DNA from: Corbicula japonica
Taxonomy: Eukaryota > Mollusca > Bivalvia > Venerida > Cyrenidae
Reading direction: 5' to 3'
Assembly: GCA_038501625.1 (NCBI GenBank)
Contig: JAZAYU010000876.1
Location: 62,001-126,000, forward strand
DNA: 64,000 bases
A program made the position numbers and the translations under genes. Below are positions 11,798 through 23,762 of the stretch, piece after piece. How positions within the stretch are numbered: the stretch's first letter is position 1; each line of letters starts with the position of its first letter. The notes beneath the pieces were generated by a model, which worked only from the letters and a program-made list of their open reading frames with translations, made no database searches and had not been told where the DNA came from.

Positions 11798-13500
11798 GGG
11801 CTTCTGGAGGAAAATACACTTTTTGAGATTTTTATGTCATCACAGTCTGTGAAGCATCAAAAACATATCCTGAAAATTTGAAGCCAAAATATTTTATAGT
11901 TTGGGAGATATGGTAATTACAAGTTACTAGGTATACAATTACTGAACACCCTTTTCAATATATTTCAAGCCGGACAAAGCAAATTTTGTAGGCTTCACCA
12001 GAACATCTTTCCAAGCAAAAAAAGACTTAAAATAGGTATATATGGGTAAAACAATATGTGGCAAAGAAACATCCATTTTTGGTTGCCTAGCAACTATATT
12101 ATATCGATTTTTTCCTGATTTTATGGTTACCATGGAAACAAAATGAATTAGAGACTATCTCTCGCCCAAGTTAGTATTTATAAATTATACAGAAAAATTG
12201 GTACCTTTCACATAAATAGTGAAACTTTTGGGCATAAATTTGTTATAATATAAGAGTTCTGTCATTTTTAGTAACATTGGTGTAATATGTTACATCATTA
12301 AACTTAAAGAAATTCAGCCTTAAAAACAGAATAATACAAACTTAATGAAAATGGTTTGTTAAGTATGTAATCCAATGAGCATGATCATTTTTGATGATAC
12401 TTTTAAAATTTCTGTGAATGACCAATGAAACGGGGTAAAAAGAAACACAAAAAAATAAACTTGTGTTGCCTAGCAACCGCATTTATCAAATTTTTGCTGT
12501 TTATAAGGTTTCCATGGTAACAATTCACAAATTTTGAGCAGTTTCTGTGAAAAATGTGTATAATAAAAACTACTCATTCAAAATCAATATGTGTCACATA
12601 CATCCTGAAAATCTGAAATTTAAATCTCAGATACTTTCATAGCTGCAAAGGTTTTAAGAACATGCACACAATTTTAATTTCAACATTTTTCCCTGACAGT
12701 TTCAGCATAACAAGACAGTACAATTAACTTTATACAAGGATGTTTAAATGCACAATAACAAAATATGCTACTAGGTTTTGATTTCTTTGTAGCATCTATG
12801 AATTAATACTAGAGAAAAAAAACACAAAAAGTGATACATTGTAATCTACTCTCGTTGAATAGCAACTATTTCAAAATACAACTTATTTAAATTGTTTCTA
12901 TGGCAACAGTTTACTAACCGTAAGCATTTTCTGTCTGAGTAATGTGGACTTAAATAATTTAACTTTGAATAACAACAATTCTCTTAAAATCTTGAAAATC
13001 TCCAGTTGAAATATCAGACATCATCAGAATTACTAAAACTTTAGAAACCTGGGTGTACTTTTCACATTCTTGTATTTTGGTGATCATTCAGACATACCAT
13101 TAAACATAAATTACAGGACAATGTTCTAAAGCATATCCACCAAAATATCTATATAAGATTGTGGTTTACCATAGAAAAAAATGAATGCAAAAGAAAAAAA
13201 TCTTCAAACAATGAATAAAAACAACCTATTTAAGTTGCCTAGCAACCAGTTAGATGTTTTGTTCAAAATCTTGTTTTTTCTGATTCCACAGTAATAACTG
13301 ACAGGTTGTAGAGATCTGTCACTGAAATTGGTATTTATAGTTTATCTTTTGGAAAAAAATTATATCACATCATTCCTAAAATATATAAAGTTGGCATTTA
13401 AGATATTTTCTATACTTAAAGAAGTTCTAAAAACACAGACTTAATTTACATATTCAACAGTTTCCCTGATAACATCTTCTTCATAAATTCATTTCAAATA
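11798..13500. repeat. Diverged ~385-bp repeats, each with X-box-like palindromes
   Basis: GTTGCCTAGCAAC or a close variant occurs at 12082-12094, 12465-12477, 12854-12866 (gttgaatagcaac) and 13234-13246, spaced 380-389 bp. A second palindrome of the type GTTNCCATGGNAAC follows 30-45 bp later at 12126, 12508 and 12894. Sequence between the sites is only loosely similar (for example 'catcctgaaaatctgaaatt'), so the sites are better kept than the rest. Both palindromes match the RFX/X-box consensus. No credible coding frame is present. Confidence 0.6.
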
Positions 13501-13604
13501 ACAGAAATAATTACTTAATGTACCATAAATATTAAAATGAATAGGGGAATAAGTATAAAATATTTTTGAATTTTGAAATCCCTTCATGCATAAAGAAGTA
13601 ATAG

Positions 13605-14910
13605 CCCGAACAAATAAATTCAAGTTTTGGTAACTGTGACCTTGACCTTGATCTTACAGGCATGGGTAATGTATGCAACACACCGCCTTGTCATGGTGAA
13701 CATTTGTGCCCAGTTATTTTGAAAACCCACCATTCAAAACAGTTATAGCCCCGACATGAAAATTCTATTTTTAATAACAGTGACCTTGACCTTGGACCTA
13801 CAGGCAAGGACATGGTTCACGACTCACCATCTTGTCATGGTGAACATTTCTGCCAAGTTATTTTGAAATTACTCTATTCCTTACGTAGTTACAACCCTGA
13901 CAAGAAAATTCTATTTTAGTAACAGTGACCTAGACTTTGGACCTACAGGCATGGGCATGGTACAGGATACACCACCTTGTCATGATGAACATTTGTGTCA
14001 AGTTATTTTGAAATCACTATATTCCTAACGAAGTTACAGCCCAGACAAGAGAATTCTATTTTTTAGTAACAGTGACCTTGACCTACAGGCATGGGCATGG
14101 TATGCGATACACCACCCTGTCATGAGGAACATTTGTGTCAAGTTATTTTGAAATCCCTCCATTTATAATGAAGTTACAGCCCAGAAAAGAAAATTCTATT
14201 TTTAGTAACAGTGACCTTGACCTTGGACCTACAGGCTTGGGTATTGTGTGGACACACTGCCTTGTCATACTGAACATTTGTGCAAAGTTATTTTGAAATC
14301 CCTCCATTCATAACAAAGTAACAGCCCCGACAAGAGAATTCTATTTTTAGTAACAGTGACCTTGACCTTTGACCTAAAGCCATGGGCATGGTACACGACA
14401 CACCGCCCTGTCATGGAGAACATTTGTGTCAAGGTATTTTGAAATCCCTCCATTCATAACGAAGTTACAGCCTGGACAAGAAAAGTCTATTTTTAGTAAG
14501 AGTGACCTTGACCTTGGATCTACAGGCATGGGTATTGTGCGGACACACCGCCTTGTCATAGTGAACATTTGTGCCAAGTTATTTTGAAATCCCTCCATTC
14601 ATAACGAAGTAACAGCCTGGTGAAGAAAATTCTATTTTTAGTAACAGTGACCTTGACCATCGACCTACAGGCTTGGGCATGTACGTGACATACCGTCTTG
14701 ATATGGTGAACAATTATACCAAGTTATTTAAAACTCCAATAAGAAATAACAAAGTTAAGAGCGGACATGATTTTGCAAGAAAATTCTATTTTTAGTAACA
14801 GTGACCTTGACCTTGGACCTACAGGCATGGGTAACTTACGCGACACACCACCTTGTCATGGTGAACATTTGTGCCAAGTTATTTTGAAATCCCTCCATTT
14901 ATAATGCAGT
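13605..14910. repeat. ~145-bp satellite with 'tgaccttgacct' core, about nine copies
   Basis: The core 'gtgaccttgaccttggacct' or a variant recurs near 13636, 13783, 13924, 14069, 14212, 14356, 14501, 14648 and 14803. It is followed by 'acaggcatggg', 'gaacatttgtgccaagttat' and 'gaaatccctccattcataa'. Copies are diverged. It is a repeat type I associate with bivalve genomes, from memory. On the minus strand the core is a run of AGGTCA-like half-sites. Minus-strand frames over it are chance products. Confidence 0.8.
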
Positions 14911-15435
14911 GAAGGACCAAGTGTATATTTCGCTTAACACAAAATGTAAGTGAAAAAGGGGCATAATTTGAAAAATATTGGAAGTAGGGTTATAGGTCTT
15001 GTGGGTTATGATGTAGATTTTGATGGTGAAAATATATTTCAAGTTTCAAGGCAATATCTCAAGTAGTTTTAAAGTTATGGGCAAAATGTATATTTTGCTT
15101 AACACAAAAAATTAGAAAAAAGGGGCATAACTTGAAATATATTGACAGCAGAGTTATGGGTCTTGTTGGTAATGATGTAGAATTTGATAGTGAATATATA
15201 TTCCAAGTTTCAAGCTGATATCTCAAGTAGTTTATAAGTTATGGACCAAAGTGCATATTTTCCTTAACGCAAAATTTAAGTGAAAAAGGGGCATAACTTG
15301 AAAAATATTTGTAGCAGAGTTATGGGTCTTGTTGGTAATGATGTAGAATTTGATGGTGAATATATATTCCAAGTTTCAAGTTGATTTCATAAGTAGTTTT
15401 TAAGTTATGGACCAAAGTGCATATTTTGTTTAACG
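14911..15435. repeat. ~167-bp tandem repeat, three copies
   Basis: The phrase 'cttaacacaaaat' recurs near 14928, 15094 and 15261, and a final start appears at 15426. Each copy contains 'aaaaaggggcataacttgaa', 'agagttatgggtcttgttgg' and 'ccaagtttcaag'. It directly follows the 145-bp satellite. Confidence 0.75.
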
Positions 15436-15500
15436 GACGCCGACGCCGACACCGGGGCGAGTAGGATAGCTCCCCTATTCTTCGAATAGTCGAGCTAAAA
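15436..15500. repeat. Conserved repeat end with gacgcc motif
   Basis: The 'gacgccgacgccgacaccgg' stretch is followed by 'gcgagtaggatagctcccct' and 'ttcttcgaatagtcgagct'. It closes the preceding tandem repeat. From memory this end is common in bivalve genomes as the tail of a dispersed repeat; that recollection is unverified. 15501-15687 holds nothing I recognise. Confidence 0.5.
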
Positions 15501-15687
15501 AAGTAACATTGCACCCTCCATTAACAGCCCCTCTCTACAACTTATCCCTCCTTAAAACAACTCCTATAAGTTTTTCCCGAAAGTATTCTTTATGTTTTAA
15601 TTAACCTAACTACAACGCTCCCTCCTTACAAAAACCATATTTTCTTGTGTCCCATCAAAATTGTTACATAGAGGGAGTATTGTATAC

Positions 15688-15751
15688 AAAATTGAAAAAT
15701 GAACAATTTGGTTACAATAAAATTGAAAAATGAACAATTTGGTTACAATAT
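15688..15751. repeat. ~31-bp tandem duplication
   Basis: The segment aaaattgaaaaatgaacaat plus ttggttacaat occurs twice back to back. 15752-16450 shows no gene; it is AT-rich flank beyond the 3' end of the minus-strand gene. Confidence 0.75.
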
Positions 15752-16450
15752 ATTGCTTACATTTTGAAATATCTTCACACAATTCCAATTTTCTTTAGAT
15801 ATATGACAACTCAGTAAGTCAAAGGTTCAAGCCAGCCATAAACATTAATACAAAATGTTTCATGGTGAGACCAACCAAACAAAACTAAAATGTTTCTCAA
15901 ATCGTTAAACCAGTCATACATTTTAAGAGCAGTCGCACAGTCTGTCACATTTGTATTATCATTCAAACTATTTATTTAATAAACAGTCAAAGCTGAACTC
16001 TTGCTGACGACATTGTCAGCTATTACTAATTTGGATGGTACAACCATCATAATCACTGACTTGTTATGTTCCCAGAATGATCACAAACTTGTATGAGATT
16101 AAAATTGCACACCATATAGTCTCATTTTGTCACAATATGCCTATCTAGACAAAAATTTATTGGACAATAAAGAACATCCACTAAGTACCTCTGATATAAA
16201 TTTCAAATGAATTTACCTACAAATTTAATACTATGGTGCATGATCATTATGTGAAGTAAAAATGTGATTAATGCAAATATGATCTGAAAGTATGGAGAAC
16301 TTCTTAGAAAAACATTTCATCCCTGTCAAAAAGCATATATAGGAACTTTCTCCACATTGAATTCAATTAAAACAGGGTGTGTACTTGAAAAAAACTTTCC
16401 TTGGAAGTTTCACCATTGGGTAAACTGGTGTTTCAGAATGTTTTACATGG

Positions 16451-16458
16451 TTTTATTT
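16451..16458 (-). terminator. Polyadenylation signal for the DUF7869-like gene
   Basis: AATAAA is read on the minus strand about 12-18 bp after the TGA stop at 16470. It is the nearest canonical signal downstream of the gene. Confidence 0.5.
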
Positions 16459-16469
16459 TACGGTTTAAT

Positions 16470-19400
16470 TCAACATGTGGCTCTTCCTTTTTTCGTTAAA
16501 TGAACTGTATCCTCGGCAACCTTTACAACAACTTTTTGCACCTGGGGTTTTGGACAAGTGACATCTTTTCCTTCCTCAGTCAAACAGAACTCCCTGATCT
16601 GCTCATACAGATACCACTGTCTATGGGGATCAAGTCCAGGAATGACAAGTTTCTCTGGCATTTCTGTGTAGTTCAAATCTTTCCTCAACAAGTTGACTTT
16701 GACTGCAGCATCATTTGCATTCTCCTTCAATGTTACCACCCCTGGATCACTTGCACACACTGAAAAATGGTGGTATGTAGTGATGTTCTTGACAGGTTTG
16801 AAATACTGTACAAGAAATTTTTTCCAGTCAGAAAACACCACCGGTTTATCTGGGTCACCAACAAGCTGGGGTATATTGTGACCATTCCTGGAGGATCTCT
16901 GTACAGTGTTGGCCACATCTTTCAGGGTTTCAGCATTGGAGTTCCTCCAGTGGCATTTCCAGATTCCAAAGTGCCAGTCTGGTTCAAACTTTGTGTGACC
17001 CGCAATCATGCAGCTCATCTCAATGGAGTCATGTAGGCCTGAAGAGGATTAAAAATTTCACCTTCATCTTATGTATTACTATATTACATAATTTTCATGG
17101 GCTGAAATACTGTAGAAACAATAAATTCCTACTAAGTGTATGTAACAACCAATTCCTGGGATGAACCAGTATTCTATTCAATGGTCTAACTTACAAGATG
17201 CCTTTGTAATGCTTTCATATATGAGTAAGTCAATTACATAACAGTGGAAAACAAATTACCTAAAACTTATTCAAATTATTATGGCCTGGCTGGGATGGAA
17301 CCCACAAAGGCTGATTACTCTCACCACTGACAAGACCGACTTGTTTCAGTTGTCTTCTTTTGTAAAGTACAACTGACCATGATGTTAATTACCTTAAATT
17401 AAGGAGATATTTCACCCAGCAAACTTGTTTTCCATACAAAATAAATAAAAATATTTAAGATAAAAAACATTTTGATAAATCAAATACCCTAACTTACCTA
17501 GAAGGACTCTCCGAAGGGCATACCAGACAACCACATTATTTTTGTTTTGGCCTCGGCAATTGTCGAAGTGAAACTGTGCATGTCTTTCCCCCAGTCCGTA
17601 ATTCTTCAGGTAATGGTCCACCATGCTAACCACACTGTTGGCACCTTTTCCAGCTGACTCTGATTCATCTATTAGATAAAAGGTCTGTTTACCTACAAAA
17701 AGCAGAATAAATAAATGCTGTGTCATGCAAACAGGGTTCCTAGAAAATTTTTGATCATCCAGGCCATAGGAATCATTTCTTGAAATAACAAAAACATACA
17801 TTGTATGTGCTCAGATTGTAATTGTTAATACAGTGTAAAAATATTTTCTAATGTAGGTATGTACATGGATGATATTTGAGAAATCCTATGGTAATTCTAA
17901 TCACTACTTTTTTTTCATTCATGTATAAAGCAAAATATGCTGTTATTCATATGCAGATGAGAAATTGTATTTGGCTCTGCAAAAATAGACCTGTGCAAAA
18001 TAAAGTACTACCACAGTGCATGATTGTTATTTAATTAAGAGTGTTAAACATTTACTGTAAAACTTACCAGATGCTTCACAACACATGCCAAACACATGGC
18101 ATTTGCGGGGAGTCTTGAAATATATAGGCCCACACTGCTGGCTGTGATGGGGGTAATGCACTTGCTGGGCATAGTCCCATGAGTAGTGTATGGGCCCATC
18201 AATTGAGCAACTTTGGTTCCCTGTAAAAAAAGGAAATACTATAGTGAAAGCAAACTGAAAATAGAAAATCATTAGACACCATTTAGGGTTATGTGGACCA
18301 AAGCTACGCATGCAATACATTTTTGACTACAGTCACAGTCAGTAACTGAGTGTGACTGTAGTCAAAAATGTATTGCTACTCAGTTCCTCACAGAACAGCG
18401 TGCTTTATTCCTAAGAAAACATTTTCAGCAATCTGACAACACCACCATTTTATCAGACAATACAAAGGTATTATAGCAATAGATCATTAATCAGACAGCA
18501 GTTGGTTGTCAAATTATAAATAAAATAAAACTATAAAAACAAAATCAATTTTGGTGAGAATTTTTATCTTCATTTTATATTATTTATTAATTTACAAAGA
18601 CCATACTGCTGAAAGTTAAAATTCTTATGAAAAATGACATAAAACAAACACCTCCTTCATGCAAATCAACAGGTATGTCAGACAAGATTTCTTTGGTATA
18701 TGACGTCTGATGCCGATAATAATCTCGTTGTGCCTTTGCCAAATTAATGTGTGCATTATAATCCTGCAAGACTGAACATTTTTCTTCTTCGGTAAGTTTC
18801 CCACTGTTTGATATCTGTGCAGCATAGTACTGGCATTTTTGACACAAGTCTGTGCATGGTTTAGACAGCACAATATGAGGGCATAGCTCTTTCCAAAGTC
18901 TTCTGAAGGTTTTAAGACTTATGCTACGTAGCCCAACCTCAGATGCAGCAGATTCATACAAGGAATGTATGTCTACTATATTTTTATCTGAGGGCAAAAG
19001 CAAGGCACAACCTTGTTTATAGTCTGGGAGCCTTCCTGGCAGTGGAAGTGCATTGTCACTGGCATAAGAAATTATGAATGACTTTACATGCTCCCTATGT
19101 TCAAATGTCAAGCTGTTTGGTGGTAATCTTTTAGCATTGCCATGTATTCTGGCTTTCAAACCATCTTTATCAAGCGAATCTGCAATACGCTGCAATTTAT
19201 TTTTTGATATGCCATGCAAATAACAAAATGTGGCCCTACAAATCCGCTGCCCCTTAAAAAAGTACTGCTGGTATGCACACTCCCTTTCCTTAGTTTTATG
19301 TTTATTTGAATCAGTAATTTCTCCTGATTTGCGGTGAGCAAATAACTGAGATTTTACAACAATGTCTAATTCTTCAGAGCTCATTTCTCTGCAGTTTTCT

Positions 19401-19747
19401 CTGTATTCAAGAGAATCTTGCTCATCTATGTTTAAACTGCATGGTTTTTCATACATGTGACAGCCACAAGTATCGTTTCTAAATTTTGCTTGCTGAATAT
19501 ATTCAGAATTGTCATGGGTACCAAGGTCAAACGGTACAGACAGTTCATCATTATCAGATTCATAATTTACACTGTTATTGTCAGTTTCTGTACCACTACC
19601 ACTTTCATGGTTCGAGTTTTCATCAGTTCTTTCCGAGAAGTACAGATCATTTACATAACCTAGTTCCTCTACAAAACTGTCATCTCGGCCTTGGCTAATT
19701 TCGTAAGGAATAGTGCTTGCAGCACTTATATTACTAATCTGGCTCAT
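16470..19747 (-). CDS. DUF7869-like, RNase H-fold transposase-like protein (4 exons, intact)
   Basis: Minus-strand exons 19747-18652, 18220-18068, 17692-17498 and 17038-16470 join with GT-AG introns, all in phase 1, into one 670-residue frame. I chose the ATG at 19747; a TTG lies two codons upstream. The N-terminus is acidic and serine-rich. A helix-turn-helix-like segment follows (CYLHGISKNKLQRI, near 175-190), then IHGNAKRLPPN, LPGRLPDYKQ and a CxxC (TDLCQKC). The C-terminal half has LIDESES (D near 425), FHFDNCRGQNKNN (D near 460) and MIAGHTKFEPDWHFG (D near 502). This order matches uncharacterised invertebrate proteins I know as DUF7869. The spaced acidic residues suggest a DDE-type nuclease, which is inference. 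The gene lies between two arrays of an unrelated repeat and has no visible defect. It could be an active transposase or a domesticated copy. Confidence 0.8.
18312..18376. repeat. Perfect 25-bp inverted repeat in intron 1
   Basis: Bases 18312-18336 and 18352-18376 are exact reverse complements around a 15-base loop. It lies in the first intron of the DUF7869-like gene, about 90 bp upstream (in gene sense) of exon 2. It looks like a tiny foldback insertion. Confidence 0.8.
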
Positions 19748-20264
19748 TTTCAAATGTTATTCAAATTTACCGCCATTTTAAAGTGATAGATTGACATCGA
19801 GTATAATTACTTCCGGGTTAACTGTGACACTTCTACAGTCAGTATTATTTGGCACAAATATTCCACGTATTTGTCATTCGAAGAAATTGTTGTAAATAAA
19901 CCTTATTGTCTGATAATAATACTTACCATTTACACCAATAAAATCACGTTCCAACAATAACCTTCTGGAAAAATAATGAAATTTCACGAATAAATTGTTG
20001 AGAAGATTCCACGTTAATTAACCGGATGTTGTGTATTTATCACGTGATATTGCAAGGGAAATAACCCTCTTTCTTATAATAAAGCTAGCATACGGGCTGC
20101 TGTTGTCTATGTAGAGTTGTTTTTTATGTTGATGTGGTGCACATACGAAGAATAAAGTATAGAATCAGACAGAAAGCGCCAAGAATAAGAGATAATTTAC
20201 GACGCGTCTTTAACGGCATTTTTCTCGAAACGACGTTCACCTCCACAAGCCCCGAAATCGTAGT
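19748..20264 (-). promoter_or_regulatory. Upstream region of the DUF7869-like gene
   Basis: This 0.5-kb stretch separates the start codon from the module edge and has no gene. It contains 'gcaagggaaataaccctctt', similar to a short motif frequent in mollusc genomes, and a cacgtg E-box near 20041. No clear TATA box is seen on the minus strand. The promoter location is inferred from position only. Confidence 0.3.
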
Positions 20265-21165
20265 CGACGCATATGACAAAATTTTATAAGGTACATACCT
20301 CATTTGTTTGGGTTTTTTCATCGCCGTTTGATTTAAATATCCTTCCCCCGTGAATACAACTGAAAGTCAATTCGCTAAACTTAACCTCCGTCATCCATTT
20401 TAAAACAGGTGAATGAAAATTCAGGGGAAACACATTACAACAAAAAATATATTCCGACATCCATGTTTATTATTCCACTTAAAAATACGATTCCAATCTA
20501 GAATCAACACAGAATAATAAGGACCAAATGATAGAGACATATCTGTTGTATTTTATTGAGTAATAACAAACAATAGGCTAATTACCAACCCTGTGAACGG
20601 CGGCATTTAACAAATCTGCTGCGACATATTTAACTGCAAACTGAGTAGATCAATTAGTATTGATAGTTTAAACAAGTTTTAATTGGTAAATAAGCGAGAA
20701 ATGTCATTTTGAGTATGATAGGGGTCAACAGTCAAAAGTTGCAAAATTAGCTGTATCAAGGTAAAGGTGTGAAATCTATGAAATCATTCAACATTTCACC
20801 AGTGTCTGTTTTAAGCAATTATGAGCATGCACTGTGATGCTAGTAACAGCTGGTAATTAAAATTTGATACCAATCCATTTCCAGAATTACGCTCAAACTT
20901 AAGTTTTTATTTATTTAAGTATCGCATTGTCTCACTCATTGACCTAATGGTATGACAAAACAGTTTAGTGATGATTCGAACAGTTTCCATTCTGTATTAA
21001 TGAATCAAAGCATTCAGTTTCTAAAGTGTATAAAAGCAACTATCCAATGCAACCAACACCTAATTTTTTTGAGAAAAACACATGGATAGATCTGCATTGT
21101 TTTCAAATAAATTTATTTCTCATGGTCAACAAGGAAGATTTTCGTTAATTTGACCGTCATGACAA

Positions 21166-21480
21166 ATGTCGGACCACACCGGCCACCTAGACGTCTTTCT
21201 AAACAAGACAGAACAGGTGAAGTTGGTCAAGCTAGTTGATCTACATGGTTCTCTTATTCACGAATGGAACCTTATTCCACAATTTAAATTTTGTCGGCTG
21301 TTAAATTTCGTGCGAAGCCGCTTGAAAAATTGCCGGATTCATCGTGGTGAATTGACTCACTATAAGTCTAGCGATTTTTGCAACTTTTGTGTAGTAACCC
21401 TCGGTAGCTTGAACAATAAATTGCTTATAAAGTATTGTTCGGATTTTATTTCTGACTTTTTTACATTGTTATCGTTATAA
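21166..21480 (+). CDS. 106-aa ORF family, truncated unit 5 (104 aa)
   Basis: The C-terminus is changed by the deletion junction, so the frame ends TLLSL instead of TLLTLNC. It shares two replacements with the unit 4 copy. Function unknown. Confidence 0.3.
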   Translation: MSDHTGHLDVFLNKTEQVKLVKLVDLHGSLIHEWNLIPQFKFCRLLNFVRSRLKNCRIHRGELTHYKSSDFCNFCVVTLGSLNNKLLIKYCSDFISDFFTLLSL

Positions 21481-21528
21481 TACCCGTCAGATGTTCTTAG
21501 CAACGCAAAGCAAACAGCACAAGAAATA

Positions 21529-21798
21529 ATGGAGAAATTTGTAAGCTGGGTGAGAAAGAAGAAGACAGAGATTGAGACGAGAGTGGAAACGATGATGAAC
21601 AGGATGAGAAAAGAGGAGATTCCTGTGGAGGAGATTCCTGTGGAGAGAGAGAACAGATCGGAGGGAACTGGACTGGTACCTGTGGTCGACATTGTTGAGG
21701 TGGCGAAGAAAGAAATTTCGGAAGAAGAAAAAGAAGTTGAATACAATATTCTTCAAGATGATGAAAACTTTTTCATCAATATGTTTAGATTTTATTGA
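21529..21798 (+). CDS. 91-aa ORF family, unit 5 (89 aa)
   Basis: An in-frame loss of two codons shortens the EEEKEKEVE stretch, and the last residue is Y instead of H. The upstream TGACG cluster present in the other units is deleted here. Confidence 0.35.
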   Translation: MEKFVSWVRKKKTEIETRVETMMNRMRKEEIPVEEIPVERENRSEGTGLVPVVDIVEVAKKEISEEEKEVEYNILQDDENFFINMFRFY

Positions 21799-23762
21799 CT
21801 TTCGTTGTCAGGTTAAATATAGAAGATGGGACATGTATAGTAGGCCAAGGAAAGCGATTTGACACCAACGCTGAAAACGCAGATCGTGAAGAGGAGAGAC
21901 ATTTTTTATATAAACTTGTTAATTTTCATTGATTATTTCTTTGTACTTTCTTATAATCTCGTGAATATTAAAAACCATCAAACAGAAATTAACATGTTTT
22001 TCTTGCACCATCCTACTAAACCTGGATATTTTATGTTTGGAAGGCTGTAATGGTCAGCTGTATAATCTAGAAGTTAGCAAAGTTAGCAGTGTGATAATGT
22101 TTTAAGACGACTGCAGTGTAAGTGTTAACGAGATGTTGATTTATTTGAGACATTGATTATTTGGGATTGCGGTGTTAGCTTAGTCTGTAAAGGTTGATAA
22201 GGAATGAAAAAAAACATATAAGAACTACCATTAGATAATTTTAAGATAACTTTCAAGTTATTTTTAAATGAAATAAAAAAATAAAAAGTTTTCGCTAATT
22301 TTAACTTTTACCGTTGTAAAACATATTTTTTCTCAATACACGTACTTTTTGCCAGCAAAATGTATTTCACAATTACTCGGGCTGATTTCACACACCCCGA
22401 CTGGAAGGGACTTTAGGCTGACACATGTCAAAACTTATATTCAAACTTATATCTTCCAAATAACTATAAAATCTTTTTACGAACGTCTGTCACAAAAAGC
22501 CTCAACATACATCTGGATTATGAGCGCATTACTCCAAAACTTGAATGAAAATCTTTAATTTCGAGAAAAGGATGAACACGTGACATACAAATGTGAGTAT
22601 AACACTTAAACTTTATTTAAGAAACTAAAAATGTGACACATGAATACAAAACAGTTTTGATACCTAAAACGACTGATTTCCCGGTACTCAGTCCGTAACA
22701 AATTGTTAACGAAGATCATTTTTATGGGGATCCTTTTTTCCTAATGTAAGTAACTGCTGTGAGTAATAAGTAAATTTACGTGTTTTGATTGTATTTTATA
22801 GTGCAAAACTTTCATAAAATTTCGGCTTGCAATTGAGCACTTTAATAGCCGTGCGTGGTCCCCGCGACGCATATGACAAAATTTTATAAGGTAGATACCT
22901 CATTTGTTTGGGTTTTTTCATCGCCGTTTGATTTAAATATCCTTCCCCGTGAATACAACTGAAAATCAACTCGCTAAACTTAACCTCCCTCATCCATTTT
23001 AAAACAGGTGAATGAATATTCAGGGGAAACACATTACAACAAAAAATATATTCCGACATCCATGTTTATTATTCCACTTAAAAATACGATTCCAATCTAG
23101 AATCAACACAGAATAATAAGGACCAAATGATAGAAACATATCTGTTGTATTTTATTGAGTATTAACAAACAATAGGCTAATTACCAACTGTGAACGGCGG
23201 CATCTAACAAATCTGCTGCGACATATTTAACTGCAAACTGAGTAGATCAATTAGTATTGATAGTTTAAACAAGTTTTAATTGGTAAATAAGCGAGAAATG
23301 TCATTTTGAGTATGATAGGGGTCAACAGTCAAAAGTTGCAAAATTTGCCGTATCAAGGTAAAGGTGTGAAATCTATGAAATCATTCAACATTTCACCAGT
23401 GTCTGTTTTAAGCAATTATGAGCATTCACTGTGATGCTAGTAACAGTTGGTAATTAAAATTTGATACCAATCCATTTCCAGAATTACGCTCAAACTTAAG
23501 TTTTTATTTATTTAAGTGTCGCATTGTCTCACTCATTGACCTAATGGTATGACAAAACAGTTTAGTGATGATTCGAACAGTTTCCATTCTGTATTAATGA
23601 ATCAAAGCATTCAGTTTCTAAAGTGTATAAAAGCAACTATCCAATGCAACCAACACCTAATTTTTTTGAGAAAAACACATAGATAGATCTGCATTGTTTT
23701 CAAATAAATTTATTTCTCATGGTCAACAAGGAAGATTTTCGTTAATTTGACCGTCATGACAA

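Larger units (their letters stand above)
11776..20264 (-). mobile_element. 8.5-kb module carrying a DUF7869-like gene, between the two arrays
   Basis: Both junctions are abrupt. Array 1 stops at 11775 and array 2 resumes at 20265 in the middle of a unit. The two edges are imperfect inverted repeats over about 35 bp: left 'ggggcttctggagg' at 11798-11811, right its complement-like 'cctccacaagcccc' near 20240. The interior holds X-box-bearing repeats, two satellites and the intact minus-strand gene. This fits insertion of an autonomous DNA transposon with short, worn inverted ends. No target-site duplication is visible, and about 0.7 kb of the right-hand unit is missing, so later rearrangement is needed or the element is not a simple insertion. 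Confidence 0.5.
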
